Positions 1 to 9,900 of a stretch of 64,000 nt of DNA are shown here, piece after piece; within the stretch, counting starts at the first letter, position 1, and each line of letters opens with the position of its first letter. The DNA comes from Gemmatimonadales bacterium (GTDB taxonomy: Bacteria; Gemmatimonadota; Gemmatimonadetes; Gemmatimonadales; GWC2-71-9). The notes beneath the pieces were generated by a model. It was not told the origin of the DNA. It did no database searches and saw only the letters and a list, made by a program, of their open reading frames with translations. Position numbers and translations under genes: made by a program. Where the stretch lies: contig DATAOI010000001.1 in assembly GCA_036265815.1 (NCBI GenBank), forward strand, positions 1-64,000, read 5' to 3'.

Positions 1-1
1 C

Positions 2-148
2 CCATCGCGAAGTATGGCCCCGGCGGTCAGCAGCTCGCTCGGTCCCGTGGGCCGCGCCACGGCCGCGGAGCCAGAGGTCGGGCGAAACGATCCGTGTCCC
101 TGCGGGTCGGGGAAGAAGTACAAGAAGTGCCATGGGGTGGGGCGGTAG
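2..148 (+). CDS. secA: SecA C-terminal end (partial), SEC-C zinc-binding tail
   Basis: The gene runs in from outside the window and ends at TAG 146-148. The last 22 residues read [20 protein letters not shown] plus VGR, the C-P-C...K-C-H metal-binding SEC-C motif that closes most SecA proteins. In SecA this tail binds zinc and contacts SecB or ribosomes; SecA is the ATPase that drives preproteins through SecYEG. The residues before it (a low-complexity S/A/P/G linker) fit the usual SecA linker. Only 48 residues are visible, so another SEC-C-tailed protein is not excluded. A degenerate second copy of this tail lies at 10468-10514. Confidence 0.7.
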   Translation, partial: PSRSMAPAVSSSLGPVGRATAAEPEVGRNDPCPCGSGKKYKKCHGVGR

Positions 149-187
149 CCGACCACGGACCTCTTTCTGAGCGCGAGCAAGCGCTGA

Positions 188-685
188 CCCAGACAGTCCT
201 CTAGCTCGCCGGAACGGCTGGCCCAGGTCACTACTGCATTGCAGGGGCGCTACGCGCTGGAGCGCGAGCTGGGTCGGGGCGGGATGGCGACGGTCTACCT
301 GGCTGAGGACCTCAAGCTCCAGCGTCGCGTCGCACTCAAGGTGCTCCGCCCCGATCTCGCGGCGGTCCTGGGGAAAGAACGCTTCCTCCGGGAGATCGCG
401 ATCGCCTCCCGTCTCACCCACGCGCACATCCTGCCGCTGCTCGACTCCGGCGACGCCGATGGCCGGCTGTACTACTCCATGCCATACATCGAGGGTCAGT
501 CACTGCGCCGCTGGCTGGAGCGGGAGCCGCAGCTGCCGCTGGACGAGGCGATCGCGATTGTCAGCGCGGTGGCTGGGGCGCTCGACTATGCGCACTTGGC
601 TGGGGTAGTGCATCGGGACATCAAGCCGGAAAACATCCTGCTGGCGCGCCTCTCAGTCCGCAATGACCCGGCTGCCGTGCACTGA
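188..685 (+). pseudogene. Ser/Thr protein kinase fragment (N-lobe to catalytic loop)
   Basis: The open frame begins after TGA 185-187 and has no ATG or GTG before the kinase homology; a TTG at 239 is the only weak start. The glycine loop (LGRGGMATVYLA), the VALK lysine and HRDIKPENILL are all present. Just after the catalytic loop the kinase sequence stops and a non-homologous tail of about a dozen residues leads to TGA 683-685, so the DFG loop, activation segment and C-lobe are missing. It cannot be an active kinase. It resembles the N-terminal part of the kinase gene at 3604, and I read it as a duplicated, truncated remnant in a decaying kinase cluster. Confidence 0.7.
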
Positions 686-815
686 GCAAGAAGGAGGCAG
701 AGCGAGGCGGATCCGAATAGGCCAGACCGACGGCGCTCGCCTTGGCGCGGGGCGAGCGGGACCGTTAGGTTTAGGGATCCCTCCTCAGATCGGCCCGCAT
801 GGCAGGTCGGCCCGC

Positions 816-929
816 ATGGCGGCTCAGCTCGCCCGGGTGAGCGACGCCTTCCAAGGGCACCACGCGATCGAGCACGAGCTCGGCCGCGAGGGCATGGCCA
901 TGGTCCGTCGGACTTGGCGGCTCGCATGA
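816..929 (+). pseudogene. Degenerate kinase N-terminus remnant
   Basis: From ATG 816 the frame reads MAAQLARVSDAFQGHHAIEH followed by ELGREGMAMV and then unrelated residues to TGA. This matches the start of the neighbouring kinases (FADRYRLERELGQGGMATVY) with the glycine loop damaged (GREGMA) and nothing after it. The end overlaps the start of the intact kinase at 926 by four bases. It is a short relic, not a working gene; the alternative is a coincidental open frame, but the run of matching positions argues against that. Confidence 0.5.
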
Positions 930-3607
930 CAGATCTCGAGCGGCTTTCGACCGCCTTCGCCGATCGCTACCGCCTCGAACGGGAGCTGGGCCAGGGCGGC
1001 ATGGCGACGGTTTACCTCGCGCAGGACCTCAAGCACGACCGCGAGGTGGCGATCAAGGTGCTCCGGCCCGAGCTCGCCGCGTTGCTCGGCCGGGAGCGGT
1101 TCCTGGCCGAGATTCGGCTGACCGCCAAGCTGGACCATCCCCACATCCTGGCGCTGATCGACTCCGGTGAGGTGCTGGCGGAGCATGACGACCCCGAGCA
1201 GCACTCGGGGCAGGCGCCTCGCTCCGTCCTGTACTATGTCCTCCCCTATATCCGCGGCGAATCCCTGCGGCAGCGGCTGGACACGGAGAAGCAGCTCCCC
1301 ATCGACGACGCGGTGCGCATCGCCCGCCAGGTGGCGAGCGCGCTCGACTACGCCCACCGCCACGGGGTGATCCACCGGGACATCAAGCCGGAAAACATCC
1401 TGTTGCACGAGGGCGAGGCGATGCTGGCCGACTTCGGCATCGCGCTGGCGGTACGTGAAGCGGGTGGCGAGCGGCTGACCGGGACCGGCCTCTCCGTCGG
1501 TACCCCGCAGTATATGAGCCCCGAGCAGGCCACGGGCGAGCGTGACCTCACAGGGCGGAGCGACCTCTTCTCGCTGGGCGCGGTGGTCTACGAGATGCTC
1601 ACCGGGGAGCCTCCCTTCCAGGGCCGCACGCCTCAGGCGATCGTCGCGAAGCTCATAACCGAGCGGCCGGCCGGGATCCGGACCGTGCGGGACGCGGTGC
1701 CCTCTGGGCTCGAGGTCGCTGTGTTCAAGGCCCTGGCCAAGGTGCCGGCTGACCGCTTTTCGATCGGCGCCGAGTTCGCTGCGGCGCTGAGCGATGGGAT
1801 GATGCCGACAGGCACGAGCCCGATCACGGCGGTCCAGGGACGCCGCCGCCGCGCGCTGGCAGTGCTCGGGAGCGCCGCGGTGGTGCTCGTGATCGGGGTG
1901 ATCGCGAGGCAGGTGCTGCAGCGCCAGACGATGAGCATCACGCCGTCGGATATCCGCCACGTGACCAGCGAGCCGGGTGTCGAGTTCGAGCCCGCGCTCT
2001 CGCCGGACGGAAAAGAGGTGGCGTTCGTCGCGGGCCCGATTGGCGACCCGCGGCTGGTCATCCGGAGCACCGTCAACTTGACGGGCGGCGAGTTCCGCCT
2101 GGCGGATACGTCGTTGGGAAGCCAGTGGCTCCCGAGCTGGAGCCCGGACGGCGAGTACGTGCGGTTCTGGGCCTGTCCTAGCGCTCCGGATCTGGAGAGT
2201 GATGATCCCGGCTGTGTTTGGAAGGAGACCGGGAGGCTGGGGGGCGCGGTCCGTTCTATTCCGCTGCCACGGAGGACGTCCACAGCCTCCTGGTCGCCAG
2301 ACGGCGCTCGCGTGGCCTTCTGGATCAAGGACAGCCTCTTCAGCTACTCCGTGCCCGACGGGAAGACGACGCTGGTAGCGGTCCAGACGGTGGACCCGGC
2401 GGATCAGCATTCGCTGGCCTGGTCGCCGGACGCCCGGCTGCTGGCGTACGTGTCCGGCAATTCGCGTTGGCGGTGGAGCGGCAACGTCAATCAGGCGGCG
2501 ATCTGGATCGTGGCTGCTGCAGGCGGCGAGCCGGTCCAGGTGACCAGCGACGAGTTCCTCAACGTCAGCCCCGCCTGGATCGATAGTCGGCACCTGCTGT
2601 TCGTCTCGAACCGGGACGGTCCGAGAGGACTCTGCGTCGTCGAGGTGGGTCCTCGGGGACCCCGCGGGGAGCCACGGAGCGTCTCGGGCGCCTCCGACCC
2701 CCACGCCATATCGTATTCCGTCGCCGGCCGGAGGCTCGCCTACGCGAATCTTTCCCTGCGGCAGAACATCTGGTCCTACCCCATGGGGCGGTCCGGCCCG
2801 ATCTCCATCGGGGACGGCCGTCGCCTGACGAACGGCAACCAGGTCATTGAAGACCACAATGTGTCGCCCGACGGCAAGTGGATCGCTTACTCCAACAACC
2901 TCGGGGGCAACATGAACCTCTACAAGATGCCCCTGGGAGGCGGCGATCCCGTGCAGCTTACCCACGAGCCCGGAGACGAGTTTGACCCCCAGTGGTCACC
3001 GGACGGGACCGAGATCGCGTTCCACAACGGCGGTGTAACGTCGCATGTCTTTGTGATCCCCGCGGAGGGAGGCACCCCCGTCCGCCTCCCGAGCGGCCCG
3101 AGCGGCGGAGGCCTCCCGGGGTGGTCGCCGAGCGGGCTGCAGATTGCGTTTGTATCGGGCCGAAGGGAGCTGTGGCTCGTGTCACGCGACCGGGTTGGCG
3201 GACCCTGGCACCAGGCCCTGCCGTTGGCGGACTCGGCGTGCGCCGTAATTGGGCGGCCCACGAGAGCGGTGCAGCTGTGCAGACAGGGATCAACGTTTAC
3301 TCAGGCCTCCCCACAAGGGCGAGTTTTCTGGCGCAACGATGTCGCGGTCACGAACCACCTGAGAGTGTCCCCCTTTGGAGTCTTCGCACCAGACGGCTCG
3401 ACGAGGTACACCAGCGGAGTCCACGAAGACGGTCGGCGAGGGATCTGGGCCATCCCGACGGCGCGAGGCGAGCCGCGGCTGGTGATCGCCGACGACGATC
3501 CGGCCCTTGTGAACTTCGGAGCGCTCAGCGTGGGCCCCGGCCGGCTTTACCTGACGGTGGCGGAATACGAGAGCGACGTCTGGGTAGCCGCACTGGCGAC
3601 AAAATGA
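926..3607 (+). CDS. Membrane Ser/Thr kinase with periplasmic PD40 beta-propeller
   Basis: 893 residues. A Hanks-type kinase domain spans about 14-285: glycine loop LGQGGMATV at 21-29, lysine K44, HRDIKPEN at 150-157, DFG at 169-171, GTPQYMSPEQ near 192-201. A basic stretch RRRR and a single membrane helix follow at about 307-328. The rest (about 345-890) is TolB-like, with repeated WSPDG/SPDG motifs that form a propeller, presumably outside the membrane as a sensor. The family phosphorylates Ser/Thr on partner proteins; the target is unknown. ATG 926 is chosen over the TTG at 914 because it gives the usual short N-terminus. Its stop overlaps the next kinase start (ATGA at 3604), so the two are probably co-translated. 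Confidence 0.9.
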   Translation: MTDLERLSTAFADRYRLERELGQGGMATVYLAQDLKHDREVAIKVLRPELAALLGRERFLAEIRLTAKLDHPHILALIDSGEVLAEHDDPEQHSGQAPRSVLYYVLPYIRGESLRQRLDTEKQLPIDDAVRIARQVASALDYAHRHGVIHRDIKPENILLHEGEAMLADFGIALAVREAGGERLTGTGLSVGTPQYMSPEQATGERDLTGRSDLFSLGAVVYEMLTGEPPFQGRTPQAIVAKLITERPAGIRTVRDAVPSGLEVAVFKALAKVPADRFSIGAEFAAALSDGMMPTGTSPITAVQGRRRRALAVLGSAAVVLVIGVIARQVLQRQTMSITPSDIRHVTSEPGVEFEPALSPDGKEVAFVAGPIGDPRLVIRSTVNLTGGEFRLADTSLGSQWLPSWSPDGEYVRFWACPSAPDLESDDPGCVWKETGRLGGAVRSIPLPRRTSTASWSPDGARVAFWIKDSLFSYSVPDGKTTLVAVQTVDPADQHSLAWSPDARLLAYVSGNSRWRWSGNVNQAAIWIVAAAGGEPVQVTSDEFLNVSPAWIDSRHLLFVSNRDGPRGLCVVEVGPRGPRGEPRSVSGASDPHAISYSVAGRRLAYANLSLRQNIWSYPMGRSGPISIGDGRRLTNGNQVIEDHNVSPDGKWIAYSNNLGGNMNLYKMPLGGGDPVQLTHEPGDEFDPQWSPDGTEIAFHNGGVTSHVFVIPAEGGTPVRLPSGPSGGGLPGWSPSGLQIAFVSGRRELWLVSRDRVGGPWHQALPLADSACAVIGRPTRAVQLCRQGSTFTQASPQGRVFWRNDVAVTNHLRVSPFGVFAPDGSTRYTSGVHEDGRRGIWAIPTARGEPRLVIADDDPALVNFGALSVGPGRLYLTVAEYESDVWVAALATK

Positions 3608-5082
3608 CCGTCGATCGCCTCGCGACCACGCTTACTGACCGCTACCGCCTCCAGTGCGAGCTGGGCCGCGGCGGGATGGCCACGGTCTACCTGGCCGAGG
3701 ATCTCAAGCTGCACCGGCTGGTGGCACTCAAGTTCTTGCGCGCGGAGCTGACGGTGGCGCTTGGCCCCGAGCGGTTCCAGCGCGAAATCGCCATCGCGTC
3801 TCGCCTGACGCACCCCCACATCCTTCAGCTATACGACTCGGGCGCGGCCGATGGCCGACTCTTCTACACGATGCCTTACGTCGAGGGGGAGACCTTACGG
3901 CAGCGGCTCCGGCGCGAGCCGCAACTCCCTGTCGACGAGACTGTGGTGATCGTCCGAGCGGTCGCCGCCGCGTTGGACTACGCGCACCGCGCTGGGGTCA
4001 TCCACCGGGACATCAAGCCGGAGAACATCCTGCTGGCGAGGGACCCGAGTGGCGGGAAGTCGCCCCATGCGCTGGTGGCGGATTTCGGGATCGCGCGTGC
4101 GCTGGACGCGGCGGGTGGAGAGCGGCTGACCGAGACCGGCCTGGCGCTCGGGACCCCGGCGTATATGAGCCCCGAGCAGGCGGCCGCGGGGAGCCGTCTG
4201 GACGGCCGCAGCGATCTTTACGCGCTCGGCTGTGTGGCGTACGAAATGCTCGCGGGGGCGCCCCCGTTCACCGGGTCAACCGCCCAGGCGATCCTGGCCC
4301 GCCACGCCGTGGATCCGGTGCCGCCGCTTCGAACGGTACGCGCGACGATAGTCGAGCCGGTGGCGTATGCGATCGAGCGGGCGCTAGCCAAGGTGCCGGC
4401 CGATCGGTTCGCCACGCTCGGCGAGTTCGCGGCGGCGCTGGTGGCGGAGGCCGCGCCCCCATCGCGCCGGAGGCCCCCTCGCGTAACGCGCCTCGTGGGT
4501 GCGATGGCGGCTGCGTTGGTCGTCGGCGCTGGCTTGGCTGGCGCGCTCGTCCACTGGCGGAGATCCGCCGATCCCGTCGTGGCACCGTCGGCGGCCAGAA
4601 TCGCCGTGCTGCCTTTCCTCGCTACGGCGACTGATACGGCGCTCATTCGGCTGGCGCGGGATCTCGCCATCACCGTGAGCGCCAGCCTCGACGGCGTCGG
4701 CGGCGTGGAGACGGCTGACCGATTGAGCGTGTCCGCCGCCACAGCGGGGCGAGGTTCTCTCTCGCGTGCCGAGGCTACGACGCTGGCGCGGCGCCTGGGC
4801 GCCCGGAGCGTGCTGCGGGGCACGCTGGTACGGGAGGGCACTCAAGTGCGGGTCGACCTGGGATTGCGCGACACCGAGACCGAGGCGCCCCTGGCACAGG
4901 GCATCACGATCACCGCCGACCGTGACAGCCTTCGTGCTTTGACCGACTCCGTCGTGTGGGCGCTGCTGCGCCAAATCTGGCGGCGGGGCGATGCTCCCAC
5001 GCCGAGCCTCGATGCGGTGACGACGCTCGCTGCCCGCCCTTCGCGCCTTCCTCGAGGGCGAGCGCGCGATAGAGCGAAATGA
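3604..5082 (+). CDS. Ser/Thr kinase, 5' part of a frameshifted kinase-TPR gene
   Basis: 492 residues as read. Kinase domain about 14-285 with LGRGGMATV, lysine K43, HRDIKPENILL, DFG and GTPAYMSPEQ all intact. A membrane helix (VGAMAAALVVGAGLAGALV) follows near 300-320, then a TolB_N/FlgO-like region starting ARIAVLPF. Near 5023-5027 the frame is lost and the protein ends with an aberrant tail PSRLPRGRARDRAK. The homologous continuation SLPALRAFLEGERAIERNEW is readable from 5027 in the next frame. So this and the entry at 5021 were one gene of about 1,000 codons. Either a one-base insertion (or two-base deletion) is real, or it is a sequencing error. Confidence 0.85.
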   Translation: MTVDRLATTLTDRYRLQCELGRGGMATVYLAEDLKLHRLVALKFLRAELTVALGPERFQREIAIASRLTHPHILQLYDSGAADGRLFYTMPYVEGETLRQRLRREPQLPVDETVVIVRAVAAALDYAHRAGVIHRDIKPENILLARDPSGGKSPHALVADFGIARALDAAGGERLTETGLALGTPAYMSPEQAAAGSRLDGRSDLYALGCVAYEMLAGAPPFTGSTAQAILARHAVDPVPPLRTVRATIVEPVAYAIERALAKVPADRFATLGEFAAALVAEAAPPSRRRPPRVTRLVGAMAAALVVGAGLAGALVHWRRSADPVVAPSAARIAVLPFLATATDTALIRLARDLAITVSASLDGVGGVETADRLSVSAATAGRGSLSRAEATTLARRLGARSVLRGTLVREGTQVRVDLGLRDTETEAPLAQGITITADRDSLRALTDSVVWALLRQIWRRGDAPTPSLDAVTTLAARPSRLPRGRARDRAK

Positions 5083-6628
5083 GTGGGATGCGGCGGCGTT
5101 GGCGTTTCGGGGCGCGATCGCCGCGGATGCCACGTTTTGGCTCGCCTATTTCCGGTACGCCCTGGCGCAGAATTGGTTGGAGCAGCCTGTAGAGCCTGAG
5201 TTATCGGCCGGACTGTACCGGCACCGTAACGTGCTCCCCGAGCGCGATCGGCTGCTGGTCGAGGCCTGGGAGACCGTGGACTCGCTGCCCCTTCAACTGC
5301 AGCGGTATCGGGAGGTCACACGACGGTTTCCTGACTACTGGCCCGGGTGGTTCGTTCTCGGTGATCGCCTGTTCCACGCCGGGATCATCCTAGGGCACGA
5401 TTGGCGGGAGACGCAGAGTGTGTTCAATCATGCCATTGTCCTCAACCCGAGGCTGCGGCCGGCGCTGCAGCATATGTGGCAGAACAGCTTCGGCAAGGAT
5501 CCCCTCGAGAGCGGCCGCGTTCTCTCACGCTTGCGCGAAATATGGCGGCCAGACACGTCACCCGATCCGTGGCACAGCCATGTCCGCTTGCTTGTACGCG
5601 TGATGCAAACAGTGTCCGACGCAGGCGGTGTCACCGATTCCGCGAGCCGCGCCATGGTCGACAGCCTGGCTCGGGAGCTCGCGGGACGATTCAAGAGGGA
5701 TCCGGATGAAAGCGAAGTCGCGGCTTGGAGCCCATTCCTGCAGACGGGGTATCCGGCTGCACAGATCGAACTGAATCGCCGGATCTTGAAGCTGGGATTG
5801 GAGGGAACGCCAGCGGCGGCGCAGCTTCGGGGAATCGCGTGGGCCTGGGCCGCCCGCGGGGAGTGGGACTCCGCCTTCGCGACGATGCACGAGGCCCTCC
5901 GACTGGTGCCGCGAACGACGAACCATGAGGAGCTCACACCTCTGGATGACTACGGGCTCGCCGTGCTGGGCGGTTGGCTCGGTGCCGTCGGATCCAGGGA
6001 GGCCGAGGCCCGTCGGCCGGCGGCATGGGCTGGCGTTCAGCGGCTCGAGAGCGGGGACCAGAAGGCCTTCTCACTCTGGATGCTCGCCTGGCTCGACGGT
6101 CTATCGGCGTTCACCCGCGGCGACAAGCCGGCACTCCACCGTGCGCGCAAGGACGCCGGCCGGAGCGGTAATCCTAGTGGCGGGTCGCTCGACCGCTCGC
6201 TGGCAGCGTTCGACCGGGCTCTGAGCGGCGACCGGGCCACGGCCGGGCGAGAGTTGGCCTCGACTCAGTGGTGCATCGTCACCACTTCGTGCGCCTATCG
6301 CATCATGCCAAACATCGCGACCGACCGGCTGGCGGCCGCCACGTGGCTGCTCGAGGCCGGCGACACCGCCCAGGCCGTTCGACTCCTCGTCTGGTACGAA
6401 TCGCTCCAGGGCGGCTGGGACGCTTCCTATAGCCATGTCACGACCGCTCTGGCGTACCTGCTGCGCGCGCGGATTGAGGAAGCCCAGGGCGACGCAGGCT
6501 CAGCGCGAACACACTACGCGTACTTCCTTCGCCGGTACGACGCGCCGATACCCAGCCAGCGGCATTTGGTGGACGAAGCACAGACGGCGCTGGAGCGGCT
6601 CTCGGTCGGGACAGCCGCCAACCGATGA
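5021..6628 (+). CDS. TPR-like C-terminal part of the frameshifted kinase gene
   Basis: Open from 5021 (after TGA 5018-5020) to TGA 6626-6628; a bare gene call would start at TTG 5099. The opening SLPALRAFLEGERA and AFRGAIAADATFWLAYFRYA is the sensor/TPR-like half seen after kinase and TolB_N regions in this type of kinase. It holds no kinase motifs. The C-terminus LAYLLRARIEEAQGDAGSAR...YFLRRYDAPIPSQRHLVDEA is TPR-like and is duplicated downstream at 6705-6890. Without its kinase half it lacks a membrane anchor and a credible start, so it is probably expressed only if the shift at about 5025 is an error or is bypassed. Confidence 0.75.
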   Translation, partial: RRSLPALRAFLEGERAIERNEWDAAALAFRGAIAADATFWLAYFRYALAQNWLEQPVEPELSAGLYRHRNVLPERDRLLVEAWETVDSLPLQLQRYREVTRRFPDYWPGWFVLGDRLFHAGIILGHDWRETQSVFNHAIVLNPRLRPALQHMWQNSFGKDPLESGRVLSRLREIWRPDTSPDPWHSHVRLLVRVMQTVSDAGGVTDSASRAMVDSLARELAGRFKRDPDESEVAAWSPFLQTGYPAAQIELNRRILKLGLEGTPAAAQLRGIAWAWAARGEWDSAFATMHEALRLVPRTTNHEELTPLDDYGLAVLGGWLGAVGSREAEARRPAAWAGVQRLESGDQKAFSLWMLAWLDGLSAFTRGDKPALHRARKDAGRSGNPSGGSLDRSLAAFDRALSGDRATAGRELASTQWCIVTTSCAYRIMPNIATDRLAAATWLLEAGDTAQAVRLLVWYESLQGGWDASYSHVTTALAYLLRARIEEAQGDAGSARTHYAYFLRRYDAPIPSQRHLVDEAQTALERLSVGTAANR

Positions 6629-6704
6629 AGGGCGTGAACGCGAGCGACCGATCCTGAAATGTCCGACATATGGCAATTGTCCCTGACCTACGCCCTTACC
6701 CCTG

Positions 6705-6890
6705 CTGGCCTACCTCATGCGCGCCCGCATCGAGGAGGCGCAGGGTGACGCGCAGTCGGCGAGAGCGCACTACCAGCAGTTCCTGCGCCGCTATGACTCA
6801 CCCATGCCAGGGCAGCGCCATCTGGTGGATGAGGCAGCCGCGGCAATGGTGCGGCTCGCGGGCCAGAGTGAGCCGGCCTCGAGTCCCTGA
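6705..6890 (+). pseudogene. Duplicated 3' tail of a kinase-TPR gene
   Basis: The 61 codons LAYLMRARIEEAQGDAQSAR...FLRRYDSPMPGQRHLVDEAA, ending at TGA 6888-6890, closely match the last residues of the gene ending at 6628, but nothing homologous lies upstream of 6705. It is the 3' end of a second, otherwise lost kinase-TPR gene, or a tandem partial duplication. It has no start or promoter of its own. Confidence 0.7.
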
Positions 6891-6985
6891 AGTGCTCATG
6901 CCCGCTCGCCGCCGATGTTCCACGGTCGCTTCACGCCGCAGTACATAGGTTCAAGCATGCTCACCGGCGTTACGGAGACGTGATC

Positions 6986-9900
6986 ATGGTCCCGCGGAGA
7001 TCTCGTTTCCTGCGCTCACTGCAACTGCTCGGAGCGCTCGCCTGCTCACTGGCCGGCGATCTCCACGCGCAGGCAGAGACGGGAAAGCTCCAGGGCCGGG
7101 TCCAGGACGAGGCCGGGACCTCGCTTTCCGCGGCTCAGGTGTACCTGGTCGGCACCGCGTTCAGCGCGGTCACGGACGCTCACGGCCGTTACTTCATCAA
7201 CAATATTCCGGCCAGCAGCTGGGAGGTGCGAGCGATCTCCCTCGGATTCCATCCGGTGCAGGCCAGTGGCCTCCGCATCTTCGCCGACCAGACGACCACT
7301 CAGGATTTCACTCTGGCTCGGGCCCCAGTCAACCTGCAGGAGATCGCCGTTCTGGCGGCGGAGCAGCCGCTGGTACCCCGCGATGAGGTCACGACTAAGC
7401 AACGCGTGGACGGCCAATTCGCCGACGCCCTGCCGGTGGACCGGATTCGCGATGTGCTGGCCCTGCAGCCCGGCGTCATCGCGGTCAGCGGGAACCTTCT
7501 GTCGGGCCGCGGGAAGGACACCGGTGGCGGGCTGTCGATCCGGGGCGGCCGGGAGACCCAGAACGTCACCTACATCGATGGGGTGCCAGTCCAGGCTGGC
7601 TACATGGGGGATCGCCTGTTCGGTTGGGCAGACCTTGGCGCGCTGGGCACCAGCATCGAGATCGGCACCAACGCGTTCGAGGAGGCCTCGGTCACGACCG
7701 GCTCGGCATCCGCGGCGTTCGGCAACGCCACCTCCGGCATCGTGTCCATCGTCACCAGGACGGGGAGCCCGACCGGCTACCAGGGGTCGCTCAGCTTCGA
7801 GACCGACGAGCCCTTCGGGGTTGACTATGGCGTGGGCTTCAACCGGATCGAGAGCGGATTCAGCGGTCCGCTCGCGGAACGGCTCACCTTCGTGATCAAT
7901 GGGACTCTAGAGGGTGAGAGAGCGGTGGAGGAAGGTTTCCACAGTCAGAATGTGCCCATCTTCATCCAGGCGGGAGTCGACACGACGGTCCACCAAGCGA
8001 GCGCGATAAAAGATGATTCAACGACGGTGCGAAACGAAAGCCAGGACGCGGACACCACACTCGTCGAGGTCTCCCGATACGCCATTTCACGCGGACGATG
8101 CGAGACGTTCGACCAGGCTGGCTCGGCCGGTCTGCATGGTCGGGATGCCGCGGCGATCGTCGACATCAGGAACAACTACGGGTTCGACTGCAACGGGGTA
8201 CGCATCCCGGCCACGGCGCGGTCCCTCCTCGCCATCAATGGAAAGCTCAACTACACCTACGGCACCGGGTCGCGAATATCATTGAGCCTCGCGACCAGCC
8301 GGTTCCAGGGCCATCAGTTCGATTTCATCATTCGCCATCTGAATCGGCTGTCGGTGCCATGGAACCTGCGCGGGTTCAGCAATCGCAGCCGGCTGGCGAC
8401 GCTTACCTGGGTGCAGAATCTCTCCAAGAGCGCCGACCGGGCCTTGGCGTTGGATGTGTCGTTGTCCTATCAGCAGGACCGCACCATTGGCGCTCCCCTC
8501 ACCGTCGAGAGCGAACTCTCGACCCGCAGTCCCTTCGGCGGCTTCATCCTCAAGCCAATGGAGTTCCTCTACGACTTCGACACCTTCCCGATCACCGAGG
8601 ACTTGATCCGGAACCTCCGGCAGAACCAGGGGCGCATCACGCCCCAGGATCCCAACAACGCCACCTACAGCATTGTGGATGAACTCCGGAACAACGCGTA
8701 CGGTCTCTACGGAGAGTTCGGGGGGTTTTCTAGCACGATGGGCGGCAACACCTGGCAGTTCGGCGAATCGGGCGGGATCGCAGGGTTCCAGCACGTGAAC
8801 CTTTATCAGGAAGACCGGTACCTCGGCAAGGCGACGCTCGATTGGCAGGCCGATCGCTACAACCGGGTGAAATTGGGCGCAGAGCTCACCCGGTACGCCA
8901 TCGGCTACTACGCGTTCCTGGTGCGGTTCAAAGATGGCGGTGACGCCTACATCGAGAAACCGGTCCGTTGGAATGCATTCGTCGAGGATCGCCTGGATCT
9001 TGGCGACCTGGTGGTGGTAGGTGGACTCCGCTTCGACTGGTACGACTCCCGGGCCTCACGGCCATATGCCACGGACAGTCTTGGTGACCGGTATCCATTT
9101 CCCCGAATATCCTCGATGCCGACCTTTGACCCGAACAATCCTACGGCCTTGCTCGTCCGTGACCACAGCCACGGCTATCTCAGTCCGCGCGTGCAAGTGT
9201 CCTTTCCGGTGACCGCGCGGACCAATTTCCGGCTCAGCTATTCCCACCAGGTACAGGCGCCCGATTTCGGGCTGGTCCTGGGCGGGATCAACGGAGACCT
9301 CACTGTTACTGGGGCCAACCCCTTCGGCGCGGATCTCGACTTTGGCAAAACCATCGCCTTCGAGTTTGGCGTCCGGCACGCTTTCAACGATGACATGGTC
9401 GTCGACGTCGCAGCGTACAACAAGAACGTCATCGCCGATCCTGCCGCGCGCCTGGTTACCCGATTCGATCCGTATTTGAATCGAGACAACACTTTTCACA
9501 CGCTGACCAATCTGGACTTTGGCAACGTGCGCGGGGTGGATATCAGGCTGGACCGCCGGTTCGGCAACTTCTTCAACGGGACGATCGCCTACGCCTATCA
9601 GGACGCCCGAAATACCGGCTCAGATCCGTTCACCTATCTCAACTACGGCTCCCGCATCGTGAATTCGGCCACCGGGGGGACCCAGCCGCCCCCTCAAGCC
9701 ACATTGCCCACCGACAACAGCCGCCCACACACACTCGCCGGTGCCCTCTCTCTCACTCTCCCGGGCAAATGGAAGCGAGGCTCGCTGCTGGGCGAGATCC
9801 TGCAGAATGTCAGCGTATACTCGACCTTCCGCTACACCAGCGGATCGGCGTATTCCAGATGCGGAGAGAGCAACCCAGAACAGAGCATCCTTTCTGGCGA

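Noticed and set aside
824-2965. Minus-strand open frame of 713 codons
   Set aside because: It is opposite an intact kinase gene with all motifs, and no domain is recognisable.
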